From assembly GCA_937981575.1 (NCBI GenBank), contig CALJNR010000005.1, forward strand, positions 25,126 to 69,885: a stretch of 44,760 nt of DNA, given 5' to 3'. This document shows, one piece after another, positions 33,644 through 43,500 of the stretch (position 1 is its first letter; each line of letters begins with the position of its first letter). Below the pieces are notes generated by a model that saw only the letters and a program-made list of their open reading frames with translations, ran no database searches and was not told the origin of the DNA. The DNA is from an uncultured Clostridia bacterium (GTDB lineage Bacteria; Bacillota; Clostridia; Lachnospirales; Cellulosilyticaceae). The translations under genes were made by a program, and so were the position numbers.

Positions 33644-35566
33644 ATGGTAGATTTTTCTAAACTGATATTAGAAGACAGAAAAGAAAGAAAAGTAGCGGGA
33701 TTTAAGGGCACTTTCCTCGAATATTTAAATATTCTCGAAGAGGATCATTCCATTTATCAGCTAGCGCATGAGCGATTATACAATTTGCTTGTCAAACCCG
33801 GAATAGAACTTATTCGAACCGAAGAAGACGCAAGGCTCATGAGAATATATGGAAGAGACATTATCAAAAAATATAATTTTTTTAAAGACGATTTTTATGG
33901 GATTGATTATACCCTAATGAAAATTGTCAGGTACTTTTACTCAGCAGCAATGAAAGGGGAGGAATCACGACAGGTGCTTTATCTGGTAGGCCCAGTTGGT
34001 GCTGGTAAGTCATCGCTTATAGATGCGATTAAAAGACTTCTTGAAGAAAGTCCACCGGTTTATGCACTCGAAGGGTGCCCAATGAGAGAAGAACCGCTTC
34101 ATCTTATTCCTAAACACTTGCGAAGGTCAGTAGAAGAGGCCTTGGATATCCGAATAGAAGGGGATATATGCCCTGCTTGTAAATACAGGCTTATTCATGA
34201 GTTTAACGGCGAATATGAAAAATTCCCTGTTGTTCAGACAGACTTTTCAATTCGTTCCAGAAAAGGCATTGGTGTTGTCCCGCCTGTTGATCCTAATAAC
34301 CAAGATACATCTGTACTTGTTGGGTCTATTGATATTTCAAAAATGGATCTTTATCCTGAAGACGATCCTAGAGTTCTTTCGCTTAATGGAGCCTTTAATG
34401 CAGGGAATAGAGGCATTGTCGAGTTTATTGAAGTCTTTAAAAATGATGTAGAGTATCTACATACTATGATTACAGCAACTCAGGAAAAGAGTATCCCTTC
34501 CCCAGGCAAAAATGCAATGATTTATTTTGATGGAGTTATTTTAGCTCACTCAAATGAAGCGGAGTGGAATAAGTTTAAATCTGATCATACTAATGAAGCA
34601 ATACTTGACCGTATTGTTAAAGTAGAAGTGCCGTACTGTCTCGAACTAAACGAAGAAATTAGAATTTATGAAAAAATGCTGAAGCATTCTAACTTTAGGT
34701 CCCATATGGCACCACATACTATAGAAATTGCTTCAATGTTTGCTATATTATCCAGACTCTCTCCATCTACAAAAGTAGATCCGCTGACAAAGCTAAAGAT
34801 TTATAATGGTGAAGAAATTATTGAAAAAGGAACGACAAAACGCATTGATATTTTAGAACTGAAAGAAGAAGCTGAAAGAGAAGGAATGACTGGTCTTTCA
34901 ACACGTTTTATATCAAAGGCTATTGATACGGCACTTTCAGAATCAGAACATGACTGTATCAATCCAATCGGCTTGATGGATGTATTAACAAGAGAAGTTA
35001 AAGAGTTATCTATTTCAGAAGAAGGTAAAAAGAAATATCTTGGTTTCCTGCAGGATGCTATTAAGAAAGAGTACCATAAAATGCTTGAAAAAGAAGTGAC
35101 AAAAGCATTTATTCATGGGTATAAAGAGCAGGCAGAGGATCTCTTTAATAATTATTTAGACCATGCAGAAGCCTATGCTAATAAGACCAAAATAAAAGAT
35201 ATTAATACAGGAGAAGATCTAAACCCTGATGAAGAATTTATGCGCTCCATAGAAGAACAGCTGGGAATCACACAGGCTGGTGCCAAAGGATTTAGGCAAG
35301 ATGTGACGTCTTATATGTTTTCAATTATTAGAAATGGCGGCAAGGTAGACTATACCTGCTATGAACCATTAAAAGAAGCTATTGAGAAAAAGCTGACTTC
35401 TTCCGTAAGAGAGCTTTCAAGAATTATTACTCAGAGCAAAGTGCGGGATAAAGAACAAAATGTTAAATACGATGCCATGGTGGAAGAAATGAAAAATAAC
35501 GGATACTGCGATCACTGCTGCAATGTTATCTTAAAGTATGCTGCGAACAATCTATGGAAAGATTAG
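33644..35566 (+). CDS. prkA: PrkA family serine protein kinase / AAA protein (YeaG-like)
   Basis: 640 residues. An N-terminal AAA-like ATPase domain carries the P-loop VGPVGAGKSSL (about 116-126), with conserved blocks such as CPMREEPLHLIPKHLR and a CPAC pair near 180. A C-terminal kinase-like PrkA domain follows. In Bacillus PrkA is a sporulation protein of the inner spore coat and may act as a Lon-like protease or kinase; the activity is debated. ATG after AAAGGAGTGATAAAGTT. It heads a three-gene operon with yhbH (9-base gap) and spoVR. Confidence 0.95.
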   Translation: MVDFSKLILEDRKERKVAGFKGTFLEYLNILEEDHSIYQLAHERLYNLLVKPGIELIRTEEDARLMRIYGRDIIKKYNFFKDDFYGIDYTLMKIVRYFYSAAMKGEESRQVLYLVGPVGAGKSSLIDAIKRLLEESPPVYALEGCPMREEPLHLIPKHLRRSVEEALDIRIEGDICPACKYRLIHEFNGEYEKFPVVQTDFSIRSRKGIGVVPPVDPNNQDTSVLVGSIDISKMDLYPEDDPRVLSLNGAFNAGNRGIVEFIEVFKNDVEYLHTMITATQEKSIPSPGKNAMIYFDGVILAHSNEAEWNKFKSDHTNEAILDRIVKVEVPYCLELNEEIRIYEKMLKHSNFRSHMAPHTIEIASMFAILSRLSPSTKVDPLTKLKIYNGEEIIEKGTTKRIDILELKEEAEREGMTGLSTRFISKAIDTALSESEHDCINPIGLMDVLTREVKELSISEEGKKKYLGFLQDAIKKEYHKMLEKEVTKAFIHGYKEQAEDLFNNYLDHAEAYANKTKIKDINTGEDLNPDEEFMRSIEEQLGITQAGAKGFRQDVTSYMFSIIRNGGKVDYTCYEPLKEAIEKKLTSSVRELSRIITQSKVRDKEQNVKYDAMVEEMKNNGYCDHCCNVILKYAANNLWKD

Positions 35567-35575
35567 GCAGAGCTT

Positions 35576-36766
35576 ATGGGAACAATATTTAAAGAATTTC
35601 AGCCAAATAGCAGAGATCGCAGCGTTGAAGATCGAAGGAGACACAAAGAACTTGTAGAAAAAAGTATTAAAGATAATATCGGCAGCATTATTTCAGAAGA
35701 AAGTATCATTGGAAAAAGTAAAAACAAAAAAATTAAAATTCCGATAAAAGGGTTAAAGGAATATTACTTTAAATATGGCAAAAACCAAAAAGGGGTTGTT
35801 GCAGGCACTGGTGAAGAAGAAAAAGGTAAAAAGATCTCCAAAGGGGACTATGCAAAAGACGCTGGCGGAGATGGAGCAGGAAATGATGAAGGAGAAGATA
35901 TTTATGAAACTGAAATTACCATAGAAGATGCCATTCATTTTCTCTTTGAAGACCTTAATCTTCCTTACCTTCAGCATAAAAAGTTCAATGAAATAGAAAC
36001 CCAGTATGGTTCCAAAAGATCAGGGGTCAGGGATAAAGGATCAAGATGCCGCCTTTCTAAAAAACATACGGCTATAGAAAAGATTAAAAGGCGTAAACGC
36101 GAGCAAAATGTTTTAAATGAACAAGGCATAGTAGAAGATCCTGAGGAAAGATATCCGTTTCATCAGGAAGATCTCAAATATTTTTATAAAAAGCCTAAAC
36201 TGAAAAGAGATTCTAATGCAGTGGTATTATGCATCATGGATACTTCAGGTTCCATGGGACAGACCAAGAAATACTTGGCAAGAAGTTTTTACTTTTTGCT
36301 TTATCAATTTTTAACGATTAAATACATCAATGTTGAAATCGTATTTATCGCCCATACGACTGTGGCCAAAGAGGTTAGTGAAAATGACTTTTTCCACCGG
36401 GGAGAAAGCGGCGGAACTTACATCAGCAGCGGGTATCAAAGGGCACTGGATATTATAGAAGAAAGGTATCATCCGAACAACTGGAACATTTATGCCTTTC
36501 ACTGCAGTGATGGCGACAACTGGGGAGAAGACAATGACAAAGCTGTTGAACTTGCAAACAAACTTTGTGAGGTATGTAACCTTTTTGGCTATGGAGAAAT
36601 AAAGACCAGTACGTACACCAGTACTATTATGAATAGATACCTGGAAGACATTCATCATCATAATTTTTCAGTCGTAAAAATTCTAAAAAAAGAAGATGTA
36701 TGGACAGCGTTTGTGGATATGCTGAAAGTGGAGAAATTGACTGCAGGGGGTGAAACACAAGGATGA
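35576..36766 (+). CDS. yhbH: YhbH/YeaH family sporulation protein (DUF444, von Willebrand A-like)
   Basis: 396 residues. The N-terminus has the family pattern FKEFQPNSRDRSVEDRRRHKE. A Lys/Gly/Glu-rich low-complexity linker follows (about 75-110). The C-terminal von Willebrand factor A domain has an intact metal-ion motif, IMDTSGSMGQ (D222, S224, S226), then SGGTYISSGY and HCSDGDNWGED. Genes of this family nearly always accompany prkA and spoVR. The role in sporulation or stress is known genetically but not biochemically. ATG start without a strong ribosome binding site; its stop overlaps spoVR by 4 bases. Confidence 0.94.
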   Translation: MGTIFKEFQPNSRDRSVEDRRRHKELVEKSIKDNIGSIISEESIIGKSKNKKIKIPIKGLKEYYFKYGKNQKGVVAGTGEEEKGKKISKGDYAKDAGGDGAGNDEGEDIYETEITIEDAIHFLFEDLNLPYLQHKKFNEIETQYGSKRSGVRDKGSRCRLSKKHTAIEKIKRRKREQNVLNEQGIVEDPEERYPFHQEDLKYFYKKPKLKRDSNAVVLCIMDTSGSMGQTKKYLARSFYFLLYQFLTIKYINVEIVFIAHTTVAKEVSENDFFHRGESGGTYISSGYQRALDIIEERYHPNNWNIYAFHCSDGDNWGEDNDKAVELANKLCEVCNLFGYGEIKTSTYTSTIMNRYLEDIHHHNFSVVKILKKEDVWTAFVDMLKVEKLTAGGETQG

Positions 36767-38049
36767 ATTACACCCTAAAAGATTTAGCACGCTATAACGA
36801 AAAAATTGAAAGAGAAGCTGAGCAGATTGGACTCAATTATTATCCGCAGGAATTTGAAATTATCAGTTTTGAGGATATGCTTTGCTATGAAGCCTATGTC
36901 GGCATGCCGTCACACTATCCTCACTGGAGTTATGGCAAAAGCTATGAGAAGTTAAAGACTGCCTATAAATACAATTTATCTGGTCTTCCGTACGAGATGG
37001 TGATTAACTCAAATCCATGTATTGCCTATCTGATGAAAGACAATACACTATTACTGCAAATACTAACCATTGCCCATGTTTATGGGCATAATGATTTTTT
37101 TAAGAATAACAGGTTATTTAAAGAGTATACCAATGCTGATTTAACCCTTGAGCGGTTTAAAAACCATGCTGCCAGAATAAGAACGTATATTGCTGACCCA
37201 AGTATTGGCTATGATGAAGTTGAAAAAGTATTAGATGCAGCACACTCTATTAAATACCATTGCGGAGCATTCTGTAAGGTAGACTATAATTATGATTATA
37301 ATAAAAAAATAGAGTACCCTTATGAAAATGTCCTGGACTTCTTAATGCGCTTTGGGCGCCTAGAAGACTGGCAGAAAGATGTCATTAGTATTGTTATGGA
37401 AGAAAGTCGGTATTTTCTCCCGCAGATAGAAACCAAAATTATGAATGAAGGATGGGCGACTTTTTGGCATTATACTATCCTTAACCGTCTAAATCTGGAT
37501 GCCGGTATGCAGATGGAGTTTTATAAGGTGCATAATAATGTCATTTGTCAAAGGCCAGGAAGTTTAAATCCCTATCATTTAGGCTTTAAAATATGGCAGA
37601 ATCTGTATGAAAAATATGATGGCAATTTTGAAAAACTTGCGCAGATTCGGGAAGTTGAAAGAGATGCGTCATTTATCAGAAGTTATCTGACCTTTGAATT
37701 GGCGGTAGACAGTCACTTGTGTGAATTTGAAGAAGAAGAGCGCTATTACATTGTCTCAGAAGTTTCAAATGACAGCGGGTGGAAAAAAATAAGAAATACC
37801 CTGGCTGAAACAGTTGGTGTTGGAAGTATTCCGGTTATTGAGGTCAGTGACGTCAAAAAAAGTGAAAACTGCCTTGTACTGAATCATGTTTATGACGGGA
37901 GAGAGCTTAATTTATCTTTTGCCACGGAAACGCTTAAATATATGCAGACTTTATGGGGCGGTAAAATTATTTTGAAGACCACATTGTCTCAAATTCCTCG
38001 TCAGATTGTCTGCTATGAAAACAAGAAGGTTTCTATTGAAAATGCATAA
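36763..38049 (+). CDS. spoVR: SpoVR family protein (stage V sporulation, cortex formation)
   Basis: 428 residues, a little shorter than B. subtilis SpoVR (468). Family motifs are present: YEAYVGMPSHYPHWSYGK, IAHVYGHNDFFKNN, MNEGWATFWHY with its conserved Glu, Trp and His, and RPGSLNPYHLGF. It is needed for normal spore cortex in Bacillus, but the mechanism is unknown. Translation is coupled to yhbH by the ATGA overlap and a GGGGGTGAAA ribosome binding site. A strong terminator follows. Confidence 0.95.
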   Translation: MNYTLKDLARYNEKIEREAEQIGLNYYPQEFEIISFEDMLCYEAYVGMPSHYPHWSYGKSYEKLKTAYKYNLSGLPYEMVINSNPCIAYLMKDNTLLLQILTIAHVYGHNDFFKNNRLFKEYTNADLTLERFKNHAARIRTYIADPSIGYDEVEKVLDAAHSIKYHCGAFCKVDYNYDYNKKIEYPYENVLDFLMRFGRLEDWQKDVISIVMEESRYFLPQIETKIMNEGWATFWHYTILNRLNLDAGMQMEFYKVHNNVICQRPGSLNPYHLGFKIWQNLYEKYDGNFEKLAQIREVERDASFIRSYLTFELAVDSHLCEFEEEERYYIVSEVSNDSGWKKIRNTLAETVGVGSIPVIEVSDVKKSENCLVLNHVYDGRELNLSFATETLKYMQTLWGGKIILKTTLSQIPRQIVCYENKKVSIENA

Positions 38050-38060
38050 AACTGCTTTAT

Positions 38061-38102
38061 AAGATTGATAGGTGCAGCTAAAACATCTATCAATCTTTTT
38101 TA
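38061..38102 (+). terminator. Intrinsic terminator of the prkA-yhbH-spoVR operon
   Basis: 14-bp stem AAGATTGATAGGTG (38061-38074) with CATCTATCAATCTT (38084-38097), one wobble pair, then TTTTTT. Confidence 0.9.
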
Positions 38103-38119
38103 TACGCGCTGTAATTTAT

Positions 38120-38149
38120 TTGAACTTATGACCCTAAATATGGTATAGT
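38120..38149 (+). promoter_or_regulatory. Sigma-A promoter of the MBL-fold hydrolase gene
   Basis: TTGAAC (38120-38125), 18-base spacer, TATAGT (38144-38149) with TGG before the -10. The start codon is about 42 bases downstream. Confidence 0.65.
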
Positions 38150-38190
38150 AGTAGCAGTCAATAAGAGTCAGACAAGCGGAGGAAGAGAGC

Positions 38191-38991
38191 ATGGACTTTA
38201 AGCTATGTGCGATAGCCAGTGGAAGCAGCGGAAACTGTACTTTTCTGCAGGCAGGAAGCAAGATGTTTTTAATAGATGTAGGAATCAGCGGGAAAAAAGC
38301 TGTGCAGGGCTTAAGTGAACTGGGCATTGATCCCTACGATATACAAGGCATTTTTATTACCCACGAACATATTGATCATATCAGAGGGGTCGGCATATTT
38401 AGCCGAAAACATAATACCCCCATTTATGCAACACAAAAGACGTGGCATAAAATACTTACTGAAAAGATGATTGGCGATGTAAAAGAAGAAAACATTAAGC
38501 ATCTGGATAAAGAGACTAATCTTGAAATGGACGAGCTGACTATTTTCCCTTATACCATTTATCATGATGCTATAGATCCAGTAGGATACGCCTTTTTTTA
38601 CCAAAACAAAAAAATAACGATTGCAACAGATATCGGTGTCGTTGATGAATGGATCATAAGTCATTTAAAAGGTTCCCATGGTATACTTTTAGAATTTAAC
38701 CATGATATCAATATGCTGGAAGCTGGTGGTTACCCCTATTACCTTAAAAAACGTATTTTAAGTGATGTGGGGCATCTTAATAACGAAGCAGCAGCTAAGG
38801 CGCTGACGGACATTTATCATACGGACATGCAGTGGGCGATCCTTGGACACTTAAGTAAGGACAATAATGTGCCGGACCTTGCGTATCTAACAGCAAAGAT
38901 GGCTTTAGAGGAAAAAGATATTATGATTGGCCGGGATATTAAAGTCAGTGTAGCAAAAAGAGATTGTGTGTCGGAAGTGCACTTTATTTAG
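38191..38991 (+). CDS. walJ: MBL-fold metal-dependent hydrolase, WalJ/YycJ-like
   Basis: 266 residues. It begins with the typical FKLCAIASGSSGNCTFLQ. The zinc motif HxHxDH is intact in FITHEHIDHIRG (about 56-67), and later metal ligands lie in DVGHLNNEAAA and ILGHLSKDNN. YycJ/WalJ is a metallo-beta-lactamase-fold protein, probably a nuclease, linked in Bacillus and streptococci to coordination of cell division and DNA replication. Here it is away from walKR. Start ATG after CGGAGGAAGAG. No strong terminator follows before the Asn-rich peptide gene. Confidence 0.92.
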   Translation: MDFKLCAIASGSSGNCTFLQAGSKMFLIDVGISGKKAVQGLSELGIDPYDIQGIFITHEHIDHIRGVGIFSRKHNTPIYATQKTWHKILTEKMIGDVKEENIKHLDKETNLEMDELTIFPYTIYHDAIDPVGYAFFYQNKKITIATDIGVVDEWIISHLKGSHGILLEFNHDINMLEAGGYPYYLKKRILSDVGHLNNEAAAKALTDIYHTDMQWAILGHLSKDNNVPDLAYLTAKMALEEKDIMIGRDIKVSVAKRDCVSEVHFI

Positions 38992-39012
38992 AAAAAAATA
39001 GATGAAAAATTG

Positions 39013-39041
39013 TTGTATAAAAAAATCTAACCTGCTAATAC
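39013..39041 (+). promoter_or_regulatory. Possible promoter of the Asn-rich peptide gene
   Basis: TTGTAT (39013-39018), 17 bases, TAATAC (39036-39041) with TGC before the -10. Moderate match only. About 60 bases before the start. Confidence 0.4.
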
Positions 39042-39100
39042 TATCCTTGTAATTGAGTTATTCAAATTACTACATTGAATAATTGAAAGGAGGATTAACC

Positions 39101-39241
39101 ATGGCTAACAGAAATAACAACAATACAAACAACAACACTAGCAACAATACTTCAAGAAACAACACTAATAACAACACATCAAGAAACAACACTAGCAACG
39201 ATACAAACAACAACACAAACAACAATAACTCAAACTGCTAA
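39101..39241 (+). CDS. Asparagine/threonine-rich low-complexity peptide, 46 residues
   Basis: ATG at 39101 has a near-perfect ribosome binding site (AAAGGAGG, 8 bases upstream) and its own terminator downstream. The 46 residues are 26 Asn, 8 Thr, 5 Ser and 3 Arg, plus single Met, Ala and Asp. It ends with one Cys as the last residue (NNNNSNC). Short repeats of the type NNTSR and NNNT recur. No hydrophobic segment or signal peptide. The composition suggests a disordered or amyloid-like or spore-coat-type peptide; this is inference. The mix of AAC and AAT codons argues against a simple slippage-born repeat. Confidence 0.65.
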   Translation: MANRNNNNTNNNTSNNTSRNNTNNNTSRNNTSNDTNNNTNNNNSNC

Positions 39242-39324
39242 TAGCAAAGACGCTATAGAATGATTATAGCAGTCAGATCATTTAAGAATAAAAGTTTTTT
39301 ATAAGCATTAAATAAAGTAAGATG

Positions 39325-39365
39325 AAAAAGGTGATATAAGCAAAGAAGCTTATACCACCTTTTTC
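39325..39365 (+). terminator. Intrinsic terminator of the Asn-rich peptide gene
   Basis: 17-bp stem, AAAAAGGTGATATAAGC (39325-39341) with GCTTATACCACCTTTTT (39348-39364), one mismatch, T-rich end. Between it and the stop codon lies another short hairpin, GCTATA / TATAGC (39252-39270). The gene-free stretch 39242-39660 otherwise holds AT-rich sequence without a clear promoter. Confidence 0.88.
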
Positions 39366-39660
39366 TATGTTAAAAAATAAATTAATAGATAATATTACAA
39401 AATATTACAATATTCACTCTGGATAGAAAATTATAAATAGTTTAAAATGGATAAGGGGAGAATTGTAGAAGATATCAATTTACAATATTAATGATAATTA
39501 TAGCTATCCCAATTATAACGGGGAGAGGGGGAGTTGGTGAATATGAATAGCTTATATGGGTTTGGTTTATTTGAATCGCAAGCATTTTAGTAAGAATTAA
39601 AACACCAAGCTAAGAGTATTAAAAATATTTATAAAATAGTTGAGTAGAAAAGAGAGATGT

Positions 39661-40539
39661 ATGAAAGAAAATATGAAGTTAATGAGTATTCTATTTATTA
39701 TAGGATTATTGATCTTGCTAATCGTTATAGGCGTGGAATACTTATACAAGGAAAATTCGCATGTTGAAAATCAACATATACCACGTAAGTATAGAGAACA
39801 TGCAAAGTTAGTAGAAGAGCACTTAGCTCAAAAATATGGCAAGGAGTTTGAAGTTATCAAGGTAGAAAACTACAGGGTGTCTCTAGGCTCTCCTAAGATG
39901 CTAAGAAGTACTTTTCATCCAGTAGACAGACCAGACTTAGTGTTTCAAATGTTTGAGCTTGGACAAGAAACGTTAGCTGATCCTAATTTTGGTTTGAATT
40001 ATGATTATATAGAGATAATGTGGTCTGAGCAGATTATGGATGAGTTTAATGATGAAATAAGAGAAATTTTTGGATCGGATATGGATTATTATATTTATCT
40101 TAATAAGAACTGGGGACCAGAGAGAGACAAGAAAGAGGAAAAAAATTGGTATGGGATTCCTGAATATAAGGAAATCATAAAAAAGTACCCTAAGCAAATA
40201 GATTGCTTTATTTATATTTTAAATTATAAAAGATTAACTCATGATAATAAAAGTGAAGAGATAAGTAAGATTCAGAAGCTAGCCTCTTTGCTAAGAGCTA
40301 TAATACCTGAAATTCAAATAAGACTAGTTCTTAAATTTCATGAGCCATTCATTAGGGAACAAGTCAATGAATTGACAAATAAGTATGGGTTCCCATACTT
40401 AACATTGGCTCCAGACAATATAATAAGATCTCAAAATGAAGTAATTGAATGGGAGAGTATATTATTTGAAGTTATTGATGAAAATTTGACTGAATATGAA
40501 ATTAAAGACAAAATTAAGACCGAAAAAAATAAGTATTAA
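39661..40539 (+). CDS. Membrane-anchored protein of unknown function upstream of the RTX gene
   Basis: 292 residues from ATG at 39661; the frame is open from a TTG at 39640. One N-terminal transmembrane helix (about residues 6-24, LMSILFIIGLLILLIVIGV) follows a short basic start, leaving about 265 residues outside the cell. A stretch HAKLVEEHLAQKYGKEFEV is reminiscent of secreted or membrane Firmicute proteins of unknown function. The C-terminal half is mixed alpha/beta and ends in a charged Lys/Glu tail. It stops 27 bases before the RTX gene and probably shares its transcript. A role in handling, anchoring or immunity to that protein is speculation. Confidence 0.7.
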   Translation: MKENMKLMSILFIIGLLILLIVIGVEYLYKENSHVENQHIPRKYREHAKLVEEHLAQKYGKEFEVIKVENYRVSLGSPKMLRSTFHPVDRPDLVFQMFELGQETLADPNFGLNYDYIEIMWSEQIMDEFNDEIREIFGSDMDYYIYLNKNWGPERDKKEEKNWYGIPEYKEIIKKYPKQIDCFIYILNYKRLTHDNKSEEISKIQKLASLLRAIIPEIQIRLVLKFHEPFIREQVNELTNKYGFPYLTLAPDNIIRSQNEVIEWESILFEVIDENLTEYEIKDKIKTEKNKY

Positions 40540-40566
40540 ATAAAAATTAAAGGAGGATATTATTTT

Positions 40567-43500
40567 ATGATAACAGATAGAGAATATCTATTATTATGTG
40601 AATTAGCGTATAATAACTTTAATATAGAAAAGGATGGAGGAAAGAATTTAGCTCTACTACTTCCTGAAATCAAGACGGGAATTATTGCTAAGAGAGCAGA
40701 GGATAATCCACTATGGGCAGACCGAATAACTGAAATGGTAGAAGAATGCTCATATTTTAAACTAATTGATTATATAAATACCAATAACAAATTTGGTGAG
40801 GGCTTTTGTGCTGCGGTTTTTGAAAAATCTACACTTAATGCAAATGGGACAGTAACAACTGAGATAGTCTTTGCCATGAGAGGAACAGAACCAGAACTAA
40901 ATCCTTTACAAGAAGATATTCTATGTGATGCATTAATTGCAACATCAGAGACACCAGTAGGGCAATTTGCGCAAGCTAAAGCTTTTGTTGAAAACACTTT
41001 AGCACGTATTGCAGACGAAAGAGATATAGCTGTATCAAGCAATTCTTTTAGTGAGCTTGTTAAGATATTAAATGTTAACTTTACAGGGCACTCATTAGGT
41101 GGGGCATTGGCACAATACATGGGATATCTTGCAAAAGATGCTGCTGATGAGACATATAATAGGTATGGCAAGGCTGTAACTTTTAATGCACCCGGCATAG
41201 CTCATCTAGTAGATAGTAAAAATTTTGGACAATATACCAATATAGTCGATTATGTAAATGCAGATGATATAGTCGGTAACTTGTTAGTTGGACTAGGATC
41301 TTCTATATATATTCCTGGGTCGGCGCAACTTGAAATTAATAAAAATTACCCTGATATGTATTTATCTTATTTGAGTGAAAAGATAAAGAACATAATTAAT
41401 AATCCAATAACAGCATTTAAAGCAAATCCGCTAGTTCAGTATTTTGATAATATGCCTACAGGCTATTATAATGAATGTTTATCTGCATTTACTAATGTAG
41501 ACCTAACACATGGATTAGATAAATTTTATGATTATATTGTAACGGGGAAAAGTGTAAATACAGAGTTTACAAGCAATATAATATGTGAATTTTTAACCAA
41601 ATTTGCTCAGGTTTTGCTCTATTCTCCGGGGCAGATGATAGATAGAACACTTGGTGCATTTACAGCACTTTCAAAGTTTAACAAACATTTTGGAGGACTT
41701 TATAATACAATTTTTACAGATTTTGCATACGCAGATTTAAGGCACTGGAAAAATGGGGGGGATTTAGGAGTACCTATCGATAACTCTACTATTTTATTAG
41801 AAGGAACAGATGCAAATGATACATTAAGAGGTCGGGCTTTGAATGACTGGATTGAAGGGGGAAGAGGGAGCGATTTTATTTATGGAGGAGAAGGAACTGA
41901 TTATATTTATGGTTTAGATAGAGACAGCATTATTAAAAATACAAATGCTCCCGATGGAATAAATTATATTTGGGGACAAGGTGGAAATGATTATATTTAT
42001 GGAGGAAGTAATAAAGATTACATTTATGGAGGAAGTGGGAGCGATTATATAGAGGGAGGAAGAGGAGCGGACGAGATAAAAGGCGGGAGTGAGGCAGACA
42101 TAATTTATGGAGATAGCAGAGAAAGCTATTATGCTAAAGCTAATCTTTCTATAAGTAGTTATCCGAAAGATGGGATAAACACAATTTATGGGGACTCAGG
42201 CAATGATTGGATTTACGGTGGTGATAATGATGATAAACTATATGGTGGAGACGATGAAGATACGATATATGGAGGACATGGGAATGATACAATATTTGGA
42301 GGGAATCATCGGGATGTTTTAAATGGGGAGCAAGGGAATGATACGATATATGGAGGACAAGGGAATGATGATCTTTATGGGGATGAAGGATATGACAAAC
42401 TATATGGTCAGGATGGGCATGATTATTTAGTCGGAGGTAAAGGTAATGATGAATTATATGGAGGAAGCGGAAAAGATGTATTATCGGGAGGGGAACATGA
42501 TGATATTCTAGATGGAGGAACTGGAATAGATTACTTAGAGGGTGGAACAGGCAATGATACATATATTTTTGGAAGAGGTTATGGACAAGATTGGATATAC
42601 GATTACTCAGAAGGAGAGACAAACAACTGTGATACAATAACGTTTACAGGGAATATTTCTGCTAAGGAGATTAAGCTCAAAAGATATGAAGACCATTTAC
42701 TTGTATGTGTAGGAGGATATGCTGATCTAATTACAATACTACACTTTTATAGTAGTGATGAAGAAAAGATAGAAAAATTTAAGTTTAGTGATGGCACAAC
42801 ATGGGATCTTAAGAAAATTTTAAGTTTACCAGTAGAAACTTTAAATTTTGCACAAATCCAAGACATATATGATGAGACACCTGATCATAAAGTCTTTCTA
42901 GCTGCGTTTGGGAATATAAGAGAAAATCCAGGCTTACCTAAAAAAGTTGGACTTAAATATTTTCCTTGGGAGAATGTAGATGATGCTGACTTTTGGATGA
43001 TAATGAACAGAATTTTCAGGATATCAGAAGTGAAGGCTATTTTTGATAACTCAAGGAGAGTACCACCAACACCAGTAAGGGTTGATCCTATTATACTTGA
43101 TCTTGATGGAAATGGGATAGAAACAACCAATGTAAAAGAGGGAATTTATTTCGATCTAGATGGCAATGGATTCGCTGAAAAAAGTTCTTGGATTAAATCA
43201 GACGATGGGGTGTTAGTTCTTGATAGAAATAACAATGGAACCATTGATAATGGAGGAGAACTTTTTGGTGACCGAACGCTTTTAAGTAATGGAAACTTTG
43301 CATCAAATGGATATCAGGCCCTTGCGGAGTTTGATATTAACAAAGACGGGAAAATAGATGAGAATGATGAAATTTATTCAAAGCTCCGTGTATGGAAAGG
43401 TGCCAATAGCTATACAAACTCGCAGGAGCTATATTCGCTTGAGCAATTGGGTATAAAAGCAATAAACTTACAACATAAGACGGTTAATATATTAGATTCT

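Noticed and set aside
39101..39241. Tandem repeats of the Asn-rich gene as a CRISPR or microsatellite
   Set aside because: The repeats are irregular at DNA level, codons for the same residue vary, and a ribosome binding site, stop and terminator frame it as a gene.
39543..39590. A 15-codon frame (MNSLYGFGLFESQAF) preceded by a purine-rich GGGGAG site
   Set aside because: Too short to separate from chance; it could be a leader peptide for the downstream gene but nothing else supports it.
42149..42637. A 162-codon minus-strand frame rich in His, Leu and Ser inside the RTX gene
   Set aside because: It mirrors the GGA/GAT-rich RTX repeats on the other strand, has no ribosome binding site and its composition is what reversed repeats produce. 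The same applies to 44306-44512.
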